Source of the DNA: Wolbachia endosymbiont (group A) of Longitarsus flavicornis
Lineage (GTDB): Bacteria; Pseudomonadota; Alphaproteobacteria; Rickettsiales; Anaplasmataceae
NCBI RefSeq assembly: GCF_963931955.1
Contig: NZ_OZ008337.1
Coordinates: 558,001-622,000 of the forward strand
Direction of reading: 5' to 3'
DNA length: 64,000 bases
Positions within the stretch are counted from its first letter, which is position 1. Each line of letters starts with the position of its first letter. The notes below the pieces were generated by a model. It was given only the letters and a program-made list of their open reading frames with translations. It was not told the origin of the DNA and made no database searches. The translations under genes and the position numbers were made by a program. Below are positions 7,886 through 17,861 of the stretch, in pieces.

Positions 7886-8482
7886 ATGTGGCATATAGCC
7901 TCATTTCTTATGTTATTAGCAATATTAATAGGCTGTGGCCTGCAAAAACCCGCACCTGTGCTGCTTAAAGGCGAAGAATTTTACGGAAAAAGAGATCTGG
8001 AATATACAAGAGAGTACCATTTAATTAGGGAGCCTTCAGTGCAAAAAGAAAGTAGAAAAGCCATCATAAATAGGATATACAGAGATAACAATAATGCACA
8101 AAACGTGGAGGTAAATTGTAAATTTGTAATGCCAGTTAAAGGTTCAGCTACCTCTTCTGATGAAACGTGTAAGGATGGCATAAAAATTGCTGCTCAAAAT
8201 GGAACGAACGTAATTGCCTCTGCACCCGGCAAAGTGATATATGTAGGCAAAGGGCTGAGATGGTATGGAAATTTAATTATAGTGGAACACAAAGATAATT
8301 ACATGACTGTGTACTCCTATTTAAAAAACATACATGTTGAAATTGGTGATAAAGTAAAACAAGGTCAAGTAATTGGATCTGCAGGTAAATCAAGCACACA
8401 AGATAAAGACCCGCAGATGTGTTTCACAATACGGCATAATGGCCAAGCGGTTGATCCTTTGGTGCACACAAACTGTGATTAA
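7886..8482 (+). CDS. LytM/M23-fold lipoprotein (NlpD-like)
   Basis: 198 aa. The N-terminus is a lipoprotein signal (AILIGCG lipobox, C17). The C-terminal half is an M23/LytM fold: DGIKIAAQNGTNVIASAPGK, WYGNLIIVEHKDNYMTVYSYL, GQVIGSAGKSS and FTIRHNGQAVDPL. The zinc ligands of active peptidases are replaced (HxxxD by CKDGIK, the YAH motif by YSY, and the final HxH by MCF). It should therefore act like NlpD/EnvC, as a regulator of cell-wall amidases, not as a protease. It suggests some remaining peptidoglycan or lipid II handling during division. leuS follows after 12 bases. Confidence 0.85.
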   Translation: MWHIASFLMLLAILIGCGLQKPAPVLLKGEEFYGKRDLEYTREYHLIREPSVQKESRKAIINRIYRDNNNAQNVEVNCKFVMPVKGSATSSDETCKDGIKIAAQNGTNVIASAPGKVIYVGKGLRWYGNLIIVEHKDNYMTVYSYLKNIHVEIGDKVKQGQVIGSAGKSSTQDKDPQMCFTIRHNGQAVDPLVHTNCD

Positions 8483-8494
8483 ATTTGGATTGAT

Positions 8495-10945
8495 ATGAAA
8501 TATGATTTTAAAAATGTTGAAAAATTTTATCAAAATAAATGGGATTTTTCTGTAAGCAAGAGCGGTAAACAAGAAAAGTGTTACGTGTTGGAAATGTTTC
8601 CATATCCATCTGGTAAAATTCATATGGGACACTTACGTAACTATACAATAGGGGATGTGATAGCGCGTTACAAGAGAGCTAATGGATTTGAGGTTTTGCA
8701 CCCAGTTGGCTGGGATGCGTTTGGATTACCAGCTGAAAATGCAGCAAGGGACAATAATATTAGCCCTGCGGTATGGACGAAAGAGAATATAGATAATATG
8801 CGTACACAGTTGAAATCTATAGGTCTTTCTTATAATTGGGAGCGTGAACTCTCCACATGTGAACCTGACTATTACAAACACGAACAAAAATTTTTCCTGG
8901 ATTTTTTAAAGCATGGGCTTGCCTACCGAAAAGAGTCGTGGGTTAACTGGGACCCGGTAGACCAAACAGTGCTTGCAAATGAACAAGTAGTCGACGGAAA
9001 AGGATGGCGGTCAGGCGCCGTTGTTGAAAAACGTAAGTTGTCCCAATGGTTTTTAAAGATTACTGATTTCGCTGAAGATTTACTCAAGTGCTTGCAAAGT
9101 TTAAAAAATTGGCCAGAAAAAGTCAAAACAATGCAGGAGCGTTGGATAGGAAAATCTGAAGGGATCACCATAGAATTTGAAATAGTTGGCTTAAATAAGA
9201 AATTAAAGATTTTTACAACTTCTCCTCATACTTGGTTTGGAGCTTCTTTTTTTGCGGTAGCAGCAGAACACCCTATTGTGCAGGATCTTAAGGACAAAGA
9301 AATACGAGACTTTATCGATGGCATGAAAGCAAAGGAGGAAAATGACGAAAAAATAGGAGTTTACACCGGATTAAACGTCAAGCATCCATTTCTTGATAAG
9401 GAATTGCCGCTTTACATAGCGAATTTTGTGTTGATGGAATATAGGGAAGGCGCGATTTTTGGGTGCCCTGCACATGATCAGCGTGATTTTGAATTTGCAC
9501 AGAAGTATGGTTTGCCGATTATTCCTGTTATTTGTGAAAAGGGTGCACAAGCCATAGTGACTCTAGAAGAAGCCTACACTGGCGGCGAAATAATGTGCAA
9601 CTCTGAATTCTTAAATGGATTGACGGTTAGTGAAGCAAAGGAAGTAATCATTAAAAAGCTCAAAGAAAAAGGGATAGGTGAGAAAACAACAAACTATCGT
9701 TTACATGATTGGGGAATTTCGAGACAACGTTATTGGGGATGCCCTATACCTATTATATATTGCAAAGACTGTGGTACTGTTCCAGTGCCAGAAAAAGACC
9801 TGCCTGTAATACTGCCCGCGGATGTGGAATTCACAAGTGGTGGCAATCCACTTGATAAACATCCTACTTGGAAATTTGTTGATTGCCCAAAATGTGGAAA
9901 GCAAGCAGAGCGTGAAACTGATACGTTTGACACCTTTTTTGAATCCTCTTGGTATTTTGCTGCATTCTGTAGCGAAGATAAATCAATAGACAAAGATGCG
10001 TGTAATCGTTTTATGCCTGTTGATTATTATATAGGTGGAATAGAGCATGCAATTCTGCATTTGCTTTACTCACGATTTTTCTGCCGTGCTTTAATCAAAT
10101 GTGGCTATTTTGATATTAAAGAGCCTTTCTCTACTTTAATCACTCAAGGAATGGTCTGCCATGCAACTTATAAAGACGAAAATGGTAAGTGGCTATTTCC
10201 CGAAGAAGCAAAAGAGTTGATTGCACAAGGAGCTAAGGTTCAAGTTGGAAAAGTCGAGAAAATGAGCAAGTCGAAAAAGAACACAGTTGATCCAAATTTT
10301 ATCATAGAAAAGTATGGTGCTGATACTGCCCGCTTGTTTGTGTTGTCTGACACTCCTCCAGAGAAAGATATGGAATGGTCCGATGATGGCGTGGAAGGTT
10401 GTTCTCGTTATGTAAATAAATTGTGGCGTATGGTCATGCAGCTTAAGCCTGTGAATATGCACTATGATAACAAAAGTGTTATGGGTGGACTTCTAGAGTA
10501 CAGAAAAAAAATTCATAAACTCTTACACGGACTTACAGATGACTTGGAAAGCTGCAGATTAAACTGTGTAGTGGCAAAATTCCGTGAAATGACAAATTTA
10601 ATAGCTGAAATAGATGTAAAAACTGGAAAATCTCTTATTGATGAAGGTATATGTATACTAATCAGAGTAATTGAACCGTTCATGCCACATCTGGCTGAAA
10701 GCCTATGGCAAGAAATAGGAGGTCAACCTTGGCCAAAAGCTGATGAATCATTATTAGTTGACGATACGGTAACTATAGCAGTGCAGATCAATGGAAAGTT
10801 GCGTGCGACAATCGAAGTGGCAATTAACTTACCTCAAGAAGAATTGAAGAAAATAGCGATAGACTCCGTGTCCAGTAAAATCGATCAAAATAAAGTTCGC
10901 GCTGTATATGCTGTACCAAATAAGATAGTAAATATAGTTATATAA
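8495..10945 (+). CDS. leuS: Leucyl-tRNA synthetase
   Basis: Class I synthetase that charges tRNA-Leu, 816 aa. The HIGH motif is HMGH in [17 protein letters not shown], and the KMSKS loop is KMSKSKKN (residue about 590). The editing domain (CP1) is present with [13 protein letters not shown] and [14 protein letters not shown] zinc-type domain (CKDCG...CPKCGKQ) lies in the middle. The C-terminus ([13 protein letters not shown]) is as expected, so the gene appears complete. It is close behind the NlpD-like gene. Confidence 0.97.
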   Translation: MKYDFKNVEKFYQNKWDFSVSKSGKQEKCYVLEMFPYPSGKIHMGHLRNYTIGDVIARYKRANGFEVLHPVGWDAFGLPAENAARDNNISPAVWTKENIDNMRTQLKSIGLSYNWERELSTCEPDYYKHEQKFFLDFLKHGLAYRKESWVNWDPVDQTVLANEQVVDGKGWRSGAVVEKRKLSQWFLKITDFAEDLLKCLQSLKNWPEKVKTMQERWIGKSEGITIEFEIVGLNKKLKIFTTSPHTWFGASFFAVAAEHPIVQDLKDKEIRDFIDGMKAKEENDEKIGVYTGLNVKHPFLDKELPLYIANFVLMEYREGAIFGCPAHDQRDFEFAQKYGLPIIPVICEKGAQAIVTLEEAYTGGEIMCNSEFLNGLTVSEAKEVIIKKLKEKGIGEKTTNYRLHDWGISRQRYWGCPIPIIYCKDCGTVPVPEKDLPVILPADVEFTSGGNPLDKHPTWKFVDCPKCGKQAERETDTFDTFFESSWYFAAFCSEDKSIDKDACNRFMPVDYYIGGIEHAILHLLYSRFFCRALIKCGYFDIKEPFSTLITQGMVCHATYKDENGKWLFPEEAKELIAQGAKVQVGKVEKMSKSKKNTVDPNFIIEKYGADTARLFVLSDTPPEKDMEWSDDGVEGCSRYVNKLWRMVMQLKPVNMHYDNKSVMGGLLEYRKKIHKLLHGLTDDLESCRLNCVVAKFREMTNLIAEIDVKTGKSLIDEGICILIRVIEPFMPHLAESLWQEIGGQPWPKADESLLVDDTVTIAVQINGKLRATIEVAINLPQEELKKIAIDSVSSKIDQNKVRAVYAVPNKIVNIVI

Positions 10946-10963
10946 AAAATCCGTAGCGCACCT

Positions 10964-11013
10964 TTGACTTTATGATTATACTTTTTTTAACATGCGATTA
11001 TATCTTTTTTAAT
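10964..11013 (+). promoter_or_regulatory. Candidate promoter with tandem AT repeat upstream of the surface-protein gene
   Basis: TTGACT (10964-10969) and, 18 bases on, TAACAT (10988-10993) could form -35/-10 boxes. The segment overlaps two imperfect tandem copies of about 20 bp, GATTATACTTTTTTTAACAT and GCGATTATATCTTTTTTAAT, directly upstream of the surface-protein start. Whether the repeat has a regulatory role is unknown. Confidence 0.35.
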
Positions 11014-11063
11014 ATAAAGGATATATACTTATGCATTATATATTTTTTTGTATGAGGAGTTAT

Positions 11064-11660
11064 ATGAAAATGAAAAGATTATGTGCTTTAGCTGTGTTGC
11101 TCACATCATCTCTAGCAGGTGCAGCTAATAATAGTGCAAGTAAGTCAGAAGATCAGTACTATGCAGGTTTAAACTTTGGTGCTGGATGGGGTGGTGGCTT
11201 AAAAATAAAACCTAGCGTTGTTTTTGGTTATCATCATGACAAAAACTCTAAGTTTGAACTTGAGGTTCTCACTGACATAAGTGATATGTTTGGTAAAGAA
11301 GAAAAGAAAATGGGGGCTAGCTTATTAGCAAATTACCGTTATTACCCTGACCTTGATATTGATCCCGTTAAGCTATATGTCAGCGGAGGTTTAGGAGGAT
11401 ACCTACAAGTAATACCTTTTGGCTTTGGTAAAGCAAGTGAATCTTCAGAAGGGGATGGAGCTGCTGCAGAGGAGGCATCTGTAGTAGATAAAATACTGGG
11501 TTCTATTTCCTATAAACTAAAGGTTGGTGTTGATTATGAAATTGCTCCACAGATAGTTGGTACAGCTGGTATTACCGCAGGCGGGCAACTAAGTGGCTTT
11601 AAACCACCAGTACAAATACCGGACGCGATTCTAGAAGTAGGAATACGTTATAATTTTTAA
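11064..11660 (+). CDS. Outer-membrane beta-barrel protein (Wsp/P44/Msp2-like)
   Basis: 198 aa from the ATG at 11064, chosen because GAGGAG lies five bases upstream; a longer frame starts at 11031 but would put a poor leader in front. The signal peptide is MKMKRLCALAVLLTSSLAGA with cleavage likely after AGA. The rest alternates polar and hydrophobic residues as in an eight-stranded barrel (YYAGLNFGAGWG, FELEVLTDI, YKLKVGVDY) and ends in aromatic RYNF, a typical outer-membrane C-terminus. A glycine/serine/alanine-rich loop near residues 130-145 (SSEGDGAAAEEAS) is probably exposed. Resembles the Rickettsiales surface antigen family; host role unknown. Confidence 0.8.
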   Translation: MKMKRLCALAVLLTSSLAGAANNSASKSEDQYYAGLNFGAGWGGGLKIKPSVVFGYHHDKNSKFELEVLTDISDMFGKEEKKMGASLLANYRYYPDLDIDPVKLYVSGGLGGYLQVIPFGFGKASESSEGDGAAAEEASVVDKILGSISYKLKVGVDYEIAPQIVGTAGITAGGQLSGFKPPVQIPDAILEVGIRYNF

Positions 11661-12309
11661 TGCTGCTACTTAGTTCATAAAGGTAGAGGCAATGTTGAGG
11701 ATGAAATAAACAGCATTAAAAAAATCCGGAAACATATGAGATACTTTTCGAATATGGTTTTGAACGCTAACTATAGATTAGAAAAATAATAAGAGAGAGG
11801 GTGAACTCCAGTATTTTAGCAAAAAATAGGAGGTACCCCATAAATAAAAAGATGATAGAATTGTTTTGTAGACGATTATTGTAACGAAAATTTTGTAAAC
11901 AGGCTATTGTCTAATGGGGAAAAATCTACGTAACCAGACTGCATTCTGTGATTTTTAGCAAAACACGATCTTTCATTTGAGCTTTCTTCAATTTAAAATA
12001 GATACAGAAAGTTGCTGCCTAGCTATCTTCAAAAATATGGTTGAATAATTGTGTGTATAATTATTAATGTTTTCCAAGCATTTTGGCCATCAAAATTTCT
12101 CGATCCTCGCAATGATTTGTGTTTCAAAAAAATCTTTGGAACGGAAAAAAACAAGAATATCCCTATCCACTTTTTGAACGATATTTTAGGGTTTTCTAAT
12201 TGCACATAAGTCAACAATAATTTTCACACAAATCAAAACAGCATATCTTCTCCATAATCCTTGGTAATTTTACATAAGTTAAAAGTAGCATATGGTTCTC
12301 TCCACGGTC
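11661..12309. other. Decayed gene-poor stretch
   Basis: No supported gene in about 650 bases. Short frames on both strands have no recognisable motif, and the frames are interrupted often. Probably eroded mobile DNA, since an IS66-like remnant follows. Confidence 0.5.
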
Positions 12310-12666
12310 TGAGATGACAATAAATTTGTCAAGCCACACTATACTTGTTAGGGCGGAAGTGGATGGCAACATGTTTACCACGAAGTCTAAACTATTACAA
12401 CTACCTGAAGCAATTGGAGCTTCTCGAGTTACGAAAAATATTTTGAAATCTGAAAGAATGATGTGGAAATTTTTAGATGACCCAGAAAATATTCCGCTGA
12501 CAAATAACCACGCTGAACGGTAAATTCGGCATTATGTCGTTTATCGCAAAAATTCATATTTTACCCAATCGAAGCAGGGAACTTGAACGGATAATTTCGT
12601 TATACTTAACATGGAAACAAAGGGCCTTTTCACAATCTCCTATCTATTGTTTCTTAAACCACTCTG
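12310..12666 (+). pseudogene. IS66-like transposase remnant
   Basis: A frame with stops and a shift that still reads FLDDPENIPLTNNHAER, then RHYVVYRKNSYFTQSK and ERIISLYLTWKQ, the C-terminal pattern of IS66-type DDE transposases. A TAA breaks it after NHAER. The end of this remnant is the site of an IS4-family insertion at 12676. A related fragment (TTTTCACAATCTCCTAT and following) lies at about 43651-43690 beside the MITE. Confidence 0.65.
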
Positions 12667-13843
12667 CTGAACGGACAATGGCGTCAACTTAAGGAAAAAT
12701 ATCAGCGATAGTGTATAAAATTTCTCTCTAAAACTTTTACCATTAAATTATCCAGAAGCCGCAGGAAACAGCACTTTTGTTTCTATTTTATTTCAACAAA
12801 GAAGTTTAAAATGTGTCCTTTTTAGGTGAAACATGCAAAAAGGAAAAATTTTATTCTACAAATTAAAAATATAATATACTCGAAAGCTTTTCAGAGAATC
12901 CATTGTGTTGGAAAAAACAGTTTTACACGAACAAGAAAACTTCCTTTTTCGACAGTATTTTCTATGATTTTAAAGTTAGTTAAAAAAAGTTTGGGAATAG
13001 AATGTGAACTTATGGAGCCATTGACATGTAAAACTCCACCCTCAAAGCAAGCTTTTTCTAAAGCAAGGTATAAGATTTGCCATACAGGCTTTCAAGAATT
13101 ATTAGAGCTAAGCATCCAAACAGCCTATCAGGATGAACCTGAGTATGGAACTTGGAGAGGCTATAGACTTATTGCAGCAGATGGTTCTGGTATGAGATTA
13201 CCCAGCTCTGAGGAAATTGTATCCGAGTTTGGCCGCTTTAAACCAAATGGAACAACAGGCACAATGCCACCATTGGCAATTTGTTTGTTGATTTGTGTAC
13301 TTCGCTGATTTGTAGTGCTCGTCTTGCGGCTTGGAATATAGGTGAACAAACGTTGGCGGAAGAGCAATTACCCGAAGTTATCACTCAAATGCGTTCATTA
13401 AATCAAAAGAAATTATTATTTATCTATGATCGTGGTTATCCTTCAGTAAAATTCATTCAGCAGCATTATGATTTGGAAGTAGATTTTATTTTTCGCTTGC
13501 AAAAAAGAAATTATAGCAAGCTATGGGAACGAATTGCATCTGGAGAATTAGATTTCGATTTTATATTAGAAAATGAAAAGCTAAAAAATAAAATGAAAGG
13601 ACAGAAAGTAAGAGTTATAGTGCTGACATTAGCCAACGGAGAAACAGAGGTATTGATTACTTCACTTTTTGACCGAGTAAAATTTACTTTGGAAGATATC
13701 AGCAAAGCTTATGTGTTAAGGTGGCATATAGAGGAGTGCTATAAACGACTCAAAATAGGTGCAGAATTAGAGAATTTTTCTGGCGTAAATTTAGAGGCTG
13801 TATTACAAGAATTTTGGGCAAACTTAGTCATGTGTAATATATT

Positions 13844-14737
13844 AGACTTCTTTCAAAATTCATGTATGGAGCTCAAAATTGTGAATTGCAGCAATCAAAT
13901 TAAACCTTAAACCAAAACGTTTTCGTCGGTTTCTATACCTGTCCGAGATGATTTTAAACCTTTTCAATAAGCCAATTACGTTTTCAACAATTGCCCTTTG
14001 GCTCATAAGTGCCCTGTTCTCTTTTTTTTGTTCTTTGCTTAACGGATTCTTTTTCATTTTCCTGTGCGGTAATACAACATTTTTGTGTATCTTCTGCATT
14101 CCCCTGTAGCCGGCATCAGCTAAGATTTTGGTGTCCGGTAATATTGCTACCTTTGATTCTCTAAACATCCGAAAATCGTGTTTTCTACCATTCGAGAAAG
14201 ATGTGCATATGACTTTTTTACTCTTCTTCTCTGTTACTATTTGTGTTTTTATAGTATGCCTTTTTTTCTTTCCAGAGTAGAAGGGCTTTTGCTTTTTTTT
14301 GGTCTCTCTACTGGCGTTTCAGTTCCGTCTATTACTAAAACTTCATATTCTACATCACTCTTTAATAGCTCTTTTTTTCCTGGTAATGCAAAATCTGGAT
14401 GTTTTATTAATATGTCTTCTACCTATCTTATTATTTTAAAACTGTTACTTTCACTCATGCCATAGCTTTGCCCAATATGAAAATATGTACGATATTCTCT
14501 TATATATTCCAGTGCCATAAGTAGCCTGTCTTCTATGCAAAGTTTACTTTTTCTTCCACTTCTAGCTTTTTTTCTTTTATCCTCCACTTCTAGAATTTCT
14601 ACCATTCGCTCAAATGTTGCTTTTTTTACCCCTGTTAAACGTCGAAACTTTTCTCCTTCTAACTTTTCTATTTCCTTATATTTCATGCTTTCAAATACTT
14701 CATCTTACACTCCCTCTAACAATTTTGAAAGAAGTCT
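13844..14737 (-). mobile_element. ISWpi1-type IS5-family element, copy 2
   Basis: 894 bp with the same 17-bp ends as copy 1. Comparison with the intact IS4 copy shows the insertion point exactly: TAATATATTGTCGC became TAATATATT-IS-ATTGTCGC, so the target duplication is ATT (3 bp). This confirms the element ends at AGACTTC/GAAGTCT. Confidence 0.95.
13860..14686 (-). pseudogene. IS5-family transposase, broken (copy 2)
   Basis: Same three parts as in copy 1: 87-codon first frame, TAG, then the -1 frameshift region and a 102-codon C-terminal part containing DAGYRG and IVENVIG. Confidence 0.88.
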
Positions 14738-15155
14738 ATTGTCGCTTCATATGTGTGATGCACAAGGGCCTTGGAATCCAGATCAAATTGCTGAGTATCG
14801 TTTAAATTTTTCAGTTTTATTTGGTGTAATGAGGCAGAAACTCTATCAGGTACTTATTGGAAATTGTTCGCCAAAAAACTTTCAAGCCCTTTTTGATAGA
14901 GCAAGTATACGCGCTAAAGTTAAAATCCGACCAGGACAGCCGCGATAAGGTAGATAAGCCCAAACGCCATCATGTCTTTAGGAGAGTTTGCTAATGGAGG
15001 CTCTTAAGTTGACGCCATTGCCTGAACAGATACCTTTACGAACATTTATTTTTGAAGACAGCAAATAGTGTCATTCCAATGCGTCTTCCCGTGGAGATTA
15101 AATTATAATGCTCATGCAGTTGCGTGCTCGGCTAATTAACAGAAAAATCTATAAT

Positions 15156-15764
15156 TCAGTTTACGTATTTTCTTATCTCAGCCAAAATCTTATCAGATTG
15201 ACTTTCGTCTGAATTTAAATCAGCTGCAAAGTGTGTAACATATCTTCCTTCAGGGCCAATAAGATATATTATCGAAGAATGGTTGATTTCTTCTTCTCCA
15301 CCAACTTTGCTAGCGTATACTTTATACTTTGCAATTACTTCGTCTATTTTTTCTCTTTCACCAGTTAACATTTGTATTCTATGGTCAAATTGCTGCTGAA
15401 ATTCTTTGAGTTTTTCAGTGCTATCGCGTTCAGGATCAACTGTGATGAAGAATGTTTGTAGCTTGTTGTTAGTCTTCTCATCTAACTTTGCAAGTGTTTC
15501 TGAAATTATTCCAAGGTTCATAGGGCAAATTCTTTTGCATGAGGAAAACCCAAAGAAAATCATCATGTATTTATCTTTAAAATCACTACTGCGCAGGATC
15601 TGTCCGTCCTGATTAATTAAAGAAAAATCTCCGCCTATCTTAACTTCTGCGTTGTGAATCGCTGCTGGGGCAAATATGCCTTTTTTGGTGAAATAACAAT
15701 AACCTAAAAAAACAACTGCTAATGCTACTAGCATATTAGATAACAATCTTATAAACCTTACCAT
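15156..15764 (-). CDS. SCO1/SenC-family copper chaperone
   Basis: Inner-membrane-anchored thioredoxin-fold protein that helps load copper into cytochrome c oxidase subunit II. 202 aa: one membrane segment (MLVALAVVFLGYCYF) followed by the periplasmic domain. The copper ligands are C76 and C80 in SSCKRICPMNL and H162 in NHSSIIYL. The overall length and the pattern DFKDKYMMIFFGF fit the family. It is the last of three minus-strand genes (with dnaQ and tim44-like), with small gaps. Confidence 0.9.
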   Translation of the reverse strand: MVRFIRLLSNMLVALAVVFLGYCYFTKKGIFAPAAIHNAEVKIGGDFSLINQDGQILRSSDFKDKYMMIFFGFSSCKRICPMNLGIISETLAKLDEKTNNKLQTFFITVDPERDSTEKLKEFQQQFDHRIQMLTGEREKIDEVIAKYKVYASKVGGEEEINHSSIIYLIGPEGRYVTHFAADLNSDESQSDKILAEIRKYVN

Positions 15765-15808
15765 TAGGGTGCTCTCAGTAAAATTAAATTGTATCTTTAT
15801 TGGTTGAT

Positions 15809-16504
15809 CTATTCAATATATTTATTCCAAAGTGTATTGTTAATTTTGTCTAACAGTTTCTTATGTTCATCAATTTCTTCACTATTTGGTGAATGTTCTC
15901 TGGGAGTTAGATTACGCACTTTATGCTGAACGAATGTAGAGTTACTGTCCTGATTGCATTCATTATCAAACAGAAAGGTTTGTAACCCTCCTGTAAGTTC
16001 AACATATACCTTTGCAAGCAATTGAGCATCAACTAGTGCTCCGTGCAATTCTCTATTCTCTAGCGATATATCAAAACGCTTACATAATGCATTCAAAGAA
16101 GCAGGTGATCCTGCGAATTTTTTCCTCGCAAGAGGTAATGTATCTAGCACTCTATCTGAGGAAATTAACCCAGCATTCAGCTTGCTTAACTCCATGTTAA
16201 GGAACTTAACATCGAATTCAGCGTTGTGAATTACCAAAATATCATTAGATATAAAGTCAAGAAATTCAAGTGCAACATTTGAAAATAATGGTTTATCTTC
16301 TAAAAATTCTTCACTAATACCGTGAATCTTAAACGAGTGATAAGGTATATCTCTTTCTGGGTTAAGGTACCGATGGAATACTTTACCTGTTGGAATACGA
16401 TTAATTAATTCCACACACCCTATTTCAATAATTCGATGACCAGATTCAGTGTCAAGACCTGTCGTTTCAGTGTCAAGTACTATTTCGCGTAGCTTGCTTT
16501 CCAT
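15809..16504 (-). CDS. dnaQ: DNA polymerase III epsilon subunit (proofreading exonuclease)
   Basis: 3'-5' exonuclease that corrects replication errors, 231 aa. ExoI motif LDTETTGL (D11, E13), ExoII motif HNAEFDVKFLN and ExoIII motif HGALVDAQLLAKVY are intact, so it should be active. C-terminal residues (after about 180) are polar and resemble the polymerase-binding tail. In alphaproteobacteria dnaQ commonly sits beside secB and a Tim44-like gene, as here. Confidence 0.93.
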   Translation of the reverse strand: MESKLREIVLDTETTGLDTESGHRIIEIGCVELINRIPTGKVFHRYLNPERDIPYHSFKIHGISEEFLEDKPLFSNVALEFLDFISNDILVIHNAEFDVKFLNMELSKLNAGLISSDRVLDTLPLARKKFAGSPASLNALCKRFDISLENRELHGALVDAQLLAKVYVELTGGLQTFLFDNECNQDSNSTFVQHKVRNLTPREHSPNSEEIDEHKKLLDKINNTLWNKYIE

Positions 16505-16528
16505 GGTTAACTCTAAATAAAACTAATC

Positions 16529-17179
16529 TTACTTGTCATTTGTCTTATCGTTACTTGTCTTTTTATAGTGAATAGAAACAAGCAACCAGCTTGGGTCTGA
16601 TGAATTAACACTTTTTTTGAATTGCCATACATCCTCAACTTTATTAATAGTGGATGTACTACCTGATATGATATCTCCTTTATTATTCTTAACGAAGTTA
16701 ATTTGCTCTGAAAGGAAATATACTGCAATAAACACTACATTTTTTACTAGCTTTATTTCTAAAATCTTTTGTGAAACGATAGAAACAATGATAGACTCGT
16801 GCACCTCTTTACGATGTTTAATCTTCTCTGCAAAATTATCATATAAGTCTTTATCGAGAAGTGGTTTTAACTGAGACAAATTTCCTTGATTGAAATACTT
16901 TATTATTAATTCAAAAGCTATGCTTGAACCTTCTATAAAGTGGGAAATAGAAAAATCTTTATTTTTTTTTAATATTTGTTCATAAGTAACTTTTATTGAA
17001 TTTTCATCATTGCTATCAATGTAACCCTCAATGTTTTCTACTACGTCTTCTCTACTTCGGCTTACATCCAATACACCAGTTAGCTTTTTTAGGTTGAGGT
17101 TGGCTGATCTTCCTAAAGAATTATACAAACGTGAAAAAATGAACGCCGCTAATAAAGCATATATTACAAGCTCTATCAT
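16529..17179 (-). CDS. Tim44-like domain protein
   Basis: 216 aa: an N-terminal hydrophobic helix (MIELVIYALLAAFIFSRLY) and a C-terminal Tim44/MBA1 domain (GSSIAFELIIKYFNQGNLSQLKPLLDKD, then the beta-sheet part ending in WLLVSIHYKK). Bacterial versions of Tim44, found in alphaproteobacteria, are thought to be membrane-associated. The neighbours dnaQ and divergent secB form the conserved alphaproteobacterial cluster. Exact role not known; involvement in membrane protein handling is inferred from the mitochondrial family member. Confidence 0.85.
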   Translation of the reverse strand: MIELVIYALLAAFIFSRLYNSLGRSANLNLKKLTGVLDVSRSREDVVENIEGYIDSNDENSIKVTYEQILKKNKDFSISHFIEGSSIAFELIIKYFNQGNLSQLKPLLDKDLYDNFAEKIKHRKEVHESIIVSIVSQKILEIKLVKNVVFIAVYFLSEQINFVKNNKGDIISGSTSTINKVEDVWQFKKSVNSSDPSWLLVSIHYKKTSNDKTNDK

Positions 17180-17343
17180 AGTAACTCAACTCCTTGGCAT
17201 ATAAAGTATCCGAACATTATTAATTATTAATGAAAATATGTTTTTCATATCAACTTATAATCAGGTTTGCTATTCGTTTGTAAATGAATATATTATATAA
17301 GAAAGTATTAAATATCTCAACTTAATTAAAGGAGACGTAAGAA

Positions 17344-17847
17344 ATGCCACAACAAAAAATGAGAATTCACGGTCAATATGTTAAAGATCTATCATTTGAG
17401 AATCCGAATTCGCCATTCCTTTCTTCTAGTAAAGCTCCAGATATTAATGTAATGGTTAATATCAATTCAGCAAAATTAGAAGGGACGAAAAACAAAGAAG
17501 AAGTGAATGAAGAAAAATCTTTCCATGAAATTACTTTGCATATAGAAGTCAAAGCAACGATAAAAGATGAAGATATAAAAGATGGCGTAGCTTTCATTTG
17601 TGAAACGAAATATTGTGGCATTTTTTCAATAGAAAATTTAAAAGAGTTGAGCGAGGAAGAGGTAAGACAAGCTTTGTTTATTGGCGGACCTACTTTTCTT
17701 TTTCCTTTTGCAAGAGAAATAATTGCAAGAGTTACAAGTAGTGGTGGATTTCCCCCACTGATGCTAGATCCGATAGATTTTGAAACTATGTATGAGCAGC
17801 AAGGTCAACAACAAAAAAGTAACGGTAGTAATTCCAATTTTAACTAA
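17344..17847 (+). CDS. secB: Protein-export chaperone SecB
   Basis: Tetrameric cytosolic chaperone that keeps preproteins unfolded and delivers them to SecA. 167 aa. The pattern MRIHGQYVKDLSFENPNSP at the N-terminus, EITLHIEVKAT in the middle and GGPTFLFPFAREIIARVTSSGGFPPLMLDPIDF near the C-terminus identify it. The start is preceded by AAAGGAGACGTAAGAAATG, a good ribosome site. It is divergent from the Tim44-like gene, and acnA follows after 14 bases, so the two may be cotranscribed. Confidence 0.96.
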   Translation: MPQQKMRIHGQYVKDLSFENPNSPFLSSSKAPDINVMVNINSAKLEGTKNKEEVNEEKSFHEITLHIEVKATIKDEDIKDGVAFICETKYCGIFSIENLKELSEEEVRQALFIGGPTFLFPFAREIIARVTSSGGFPPLMLDPIDFETMYEQQGQQQKSNGSNSNFN

Positions 17848-17861
17848 TATAGTGTGATAGG

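Larger units (their letters stand above)
12826..14948 (+). pseudogene. IS4-family transposase, frameshifted and disrupted
   Basis: Begins with GTG (KHAKRKNFILQ). The N-terminal frame carries AADGSGMRLP (first Asp) and stops after a frameshift near 13285; the next frame resumes at LFVDLCTSLICS with YDRGYPS (second Asp) and the family's Y-R-E-K motif in YVLRWHIEECYKRLK. ISWpi1 copy 2 then splits it at 13844-14737; the rest (SLHMCDAQGPWNP to KIRPGQPR) follows. Same frameshift as the copy at 55372. Confidence 0.87.
12676..15020 (+). mobile_element. IS4-family element interrupted by ISWpi1 copy 2
   Basis: Ends CAATGGCGTCAACTTAAG... and ...CTTAAGTTGACGCCATTG form 18-bp inverted repeats. Total 2345 bp; without the 894-bp ISWpi1 and its 3-bp duplication this is 1448 bp, the same as the uninterrupted copy at 55222-56669. 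The flanks GCTGAACGGA (left) and CCTGAACAGA (right) look like a 10-bp target duplication with two mismatches. Confidence 0.88.

Noticed and set aside
12029..12217. 62-codon minus-strand frame in the gene-poor stretch
   Set aside because: No ribosome site, no recognised domain, surrounded by decayed DNA.
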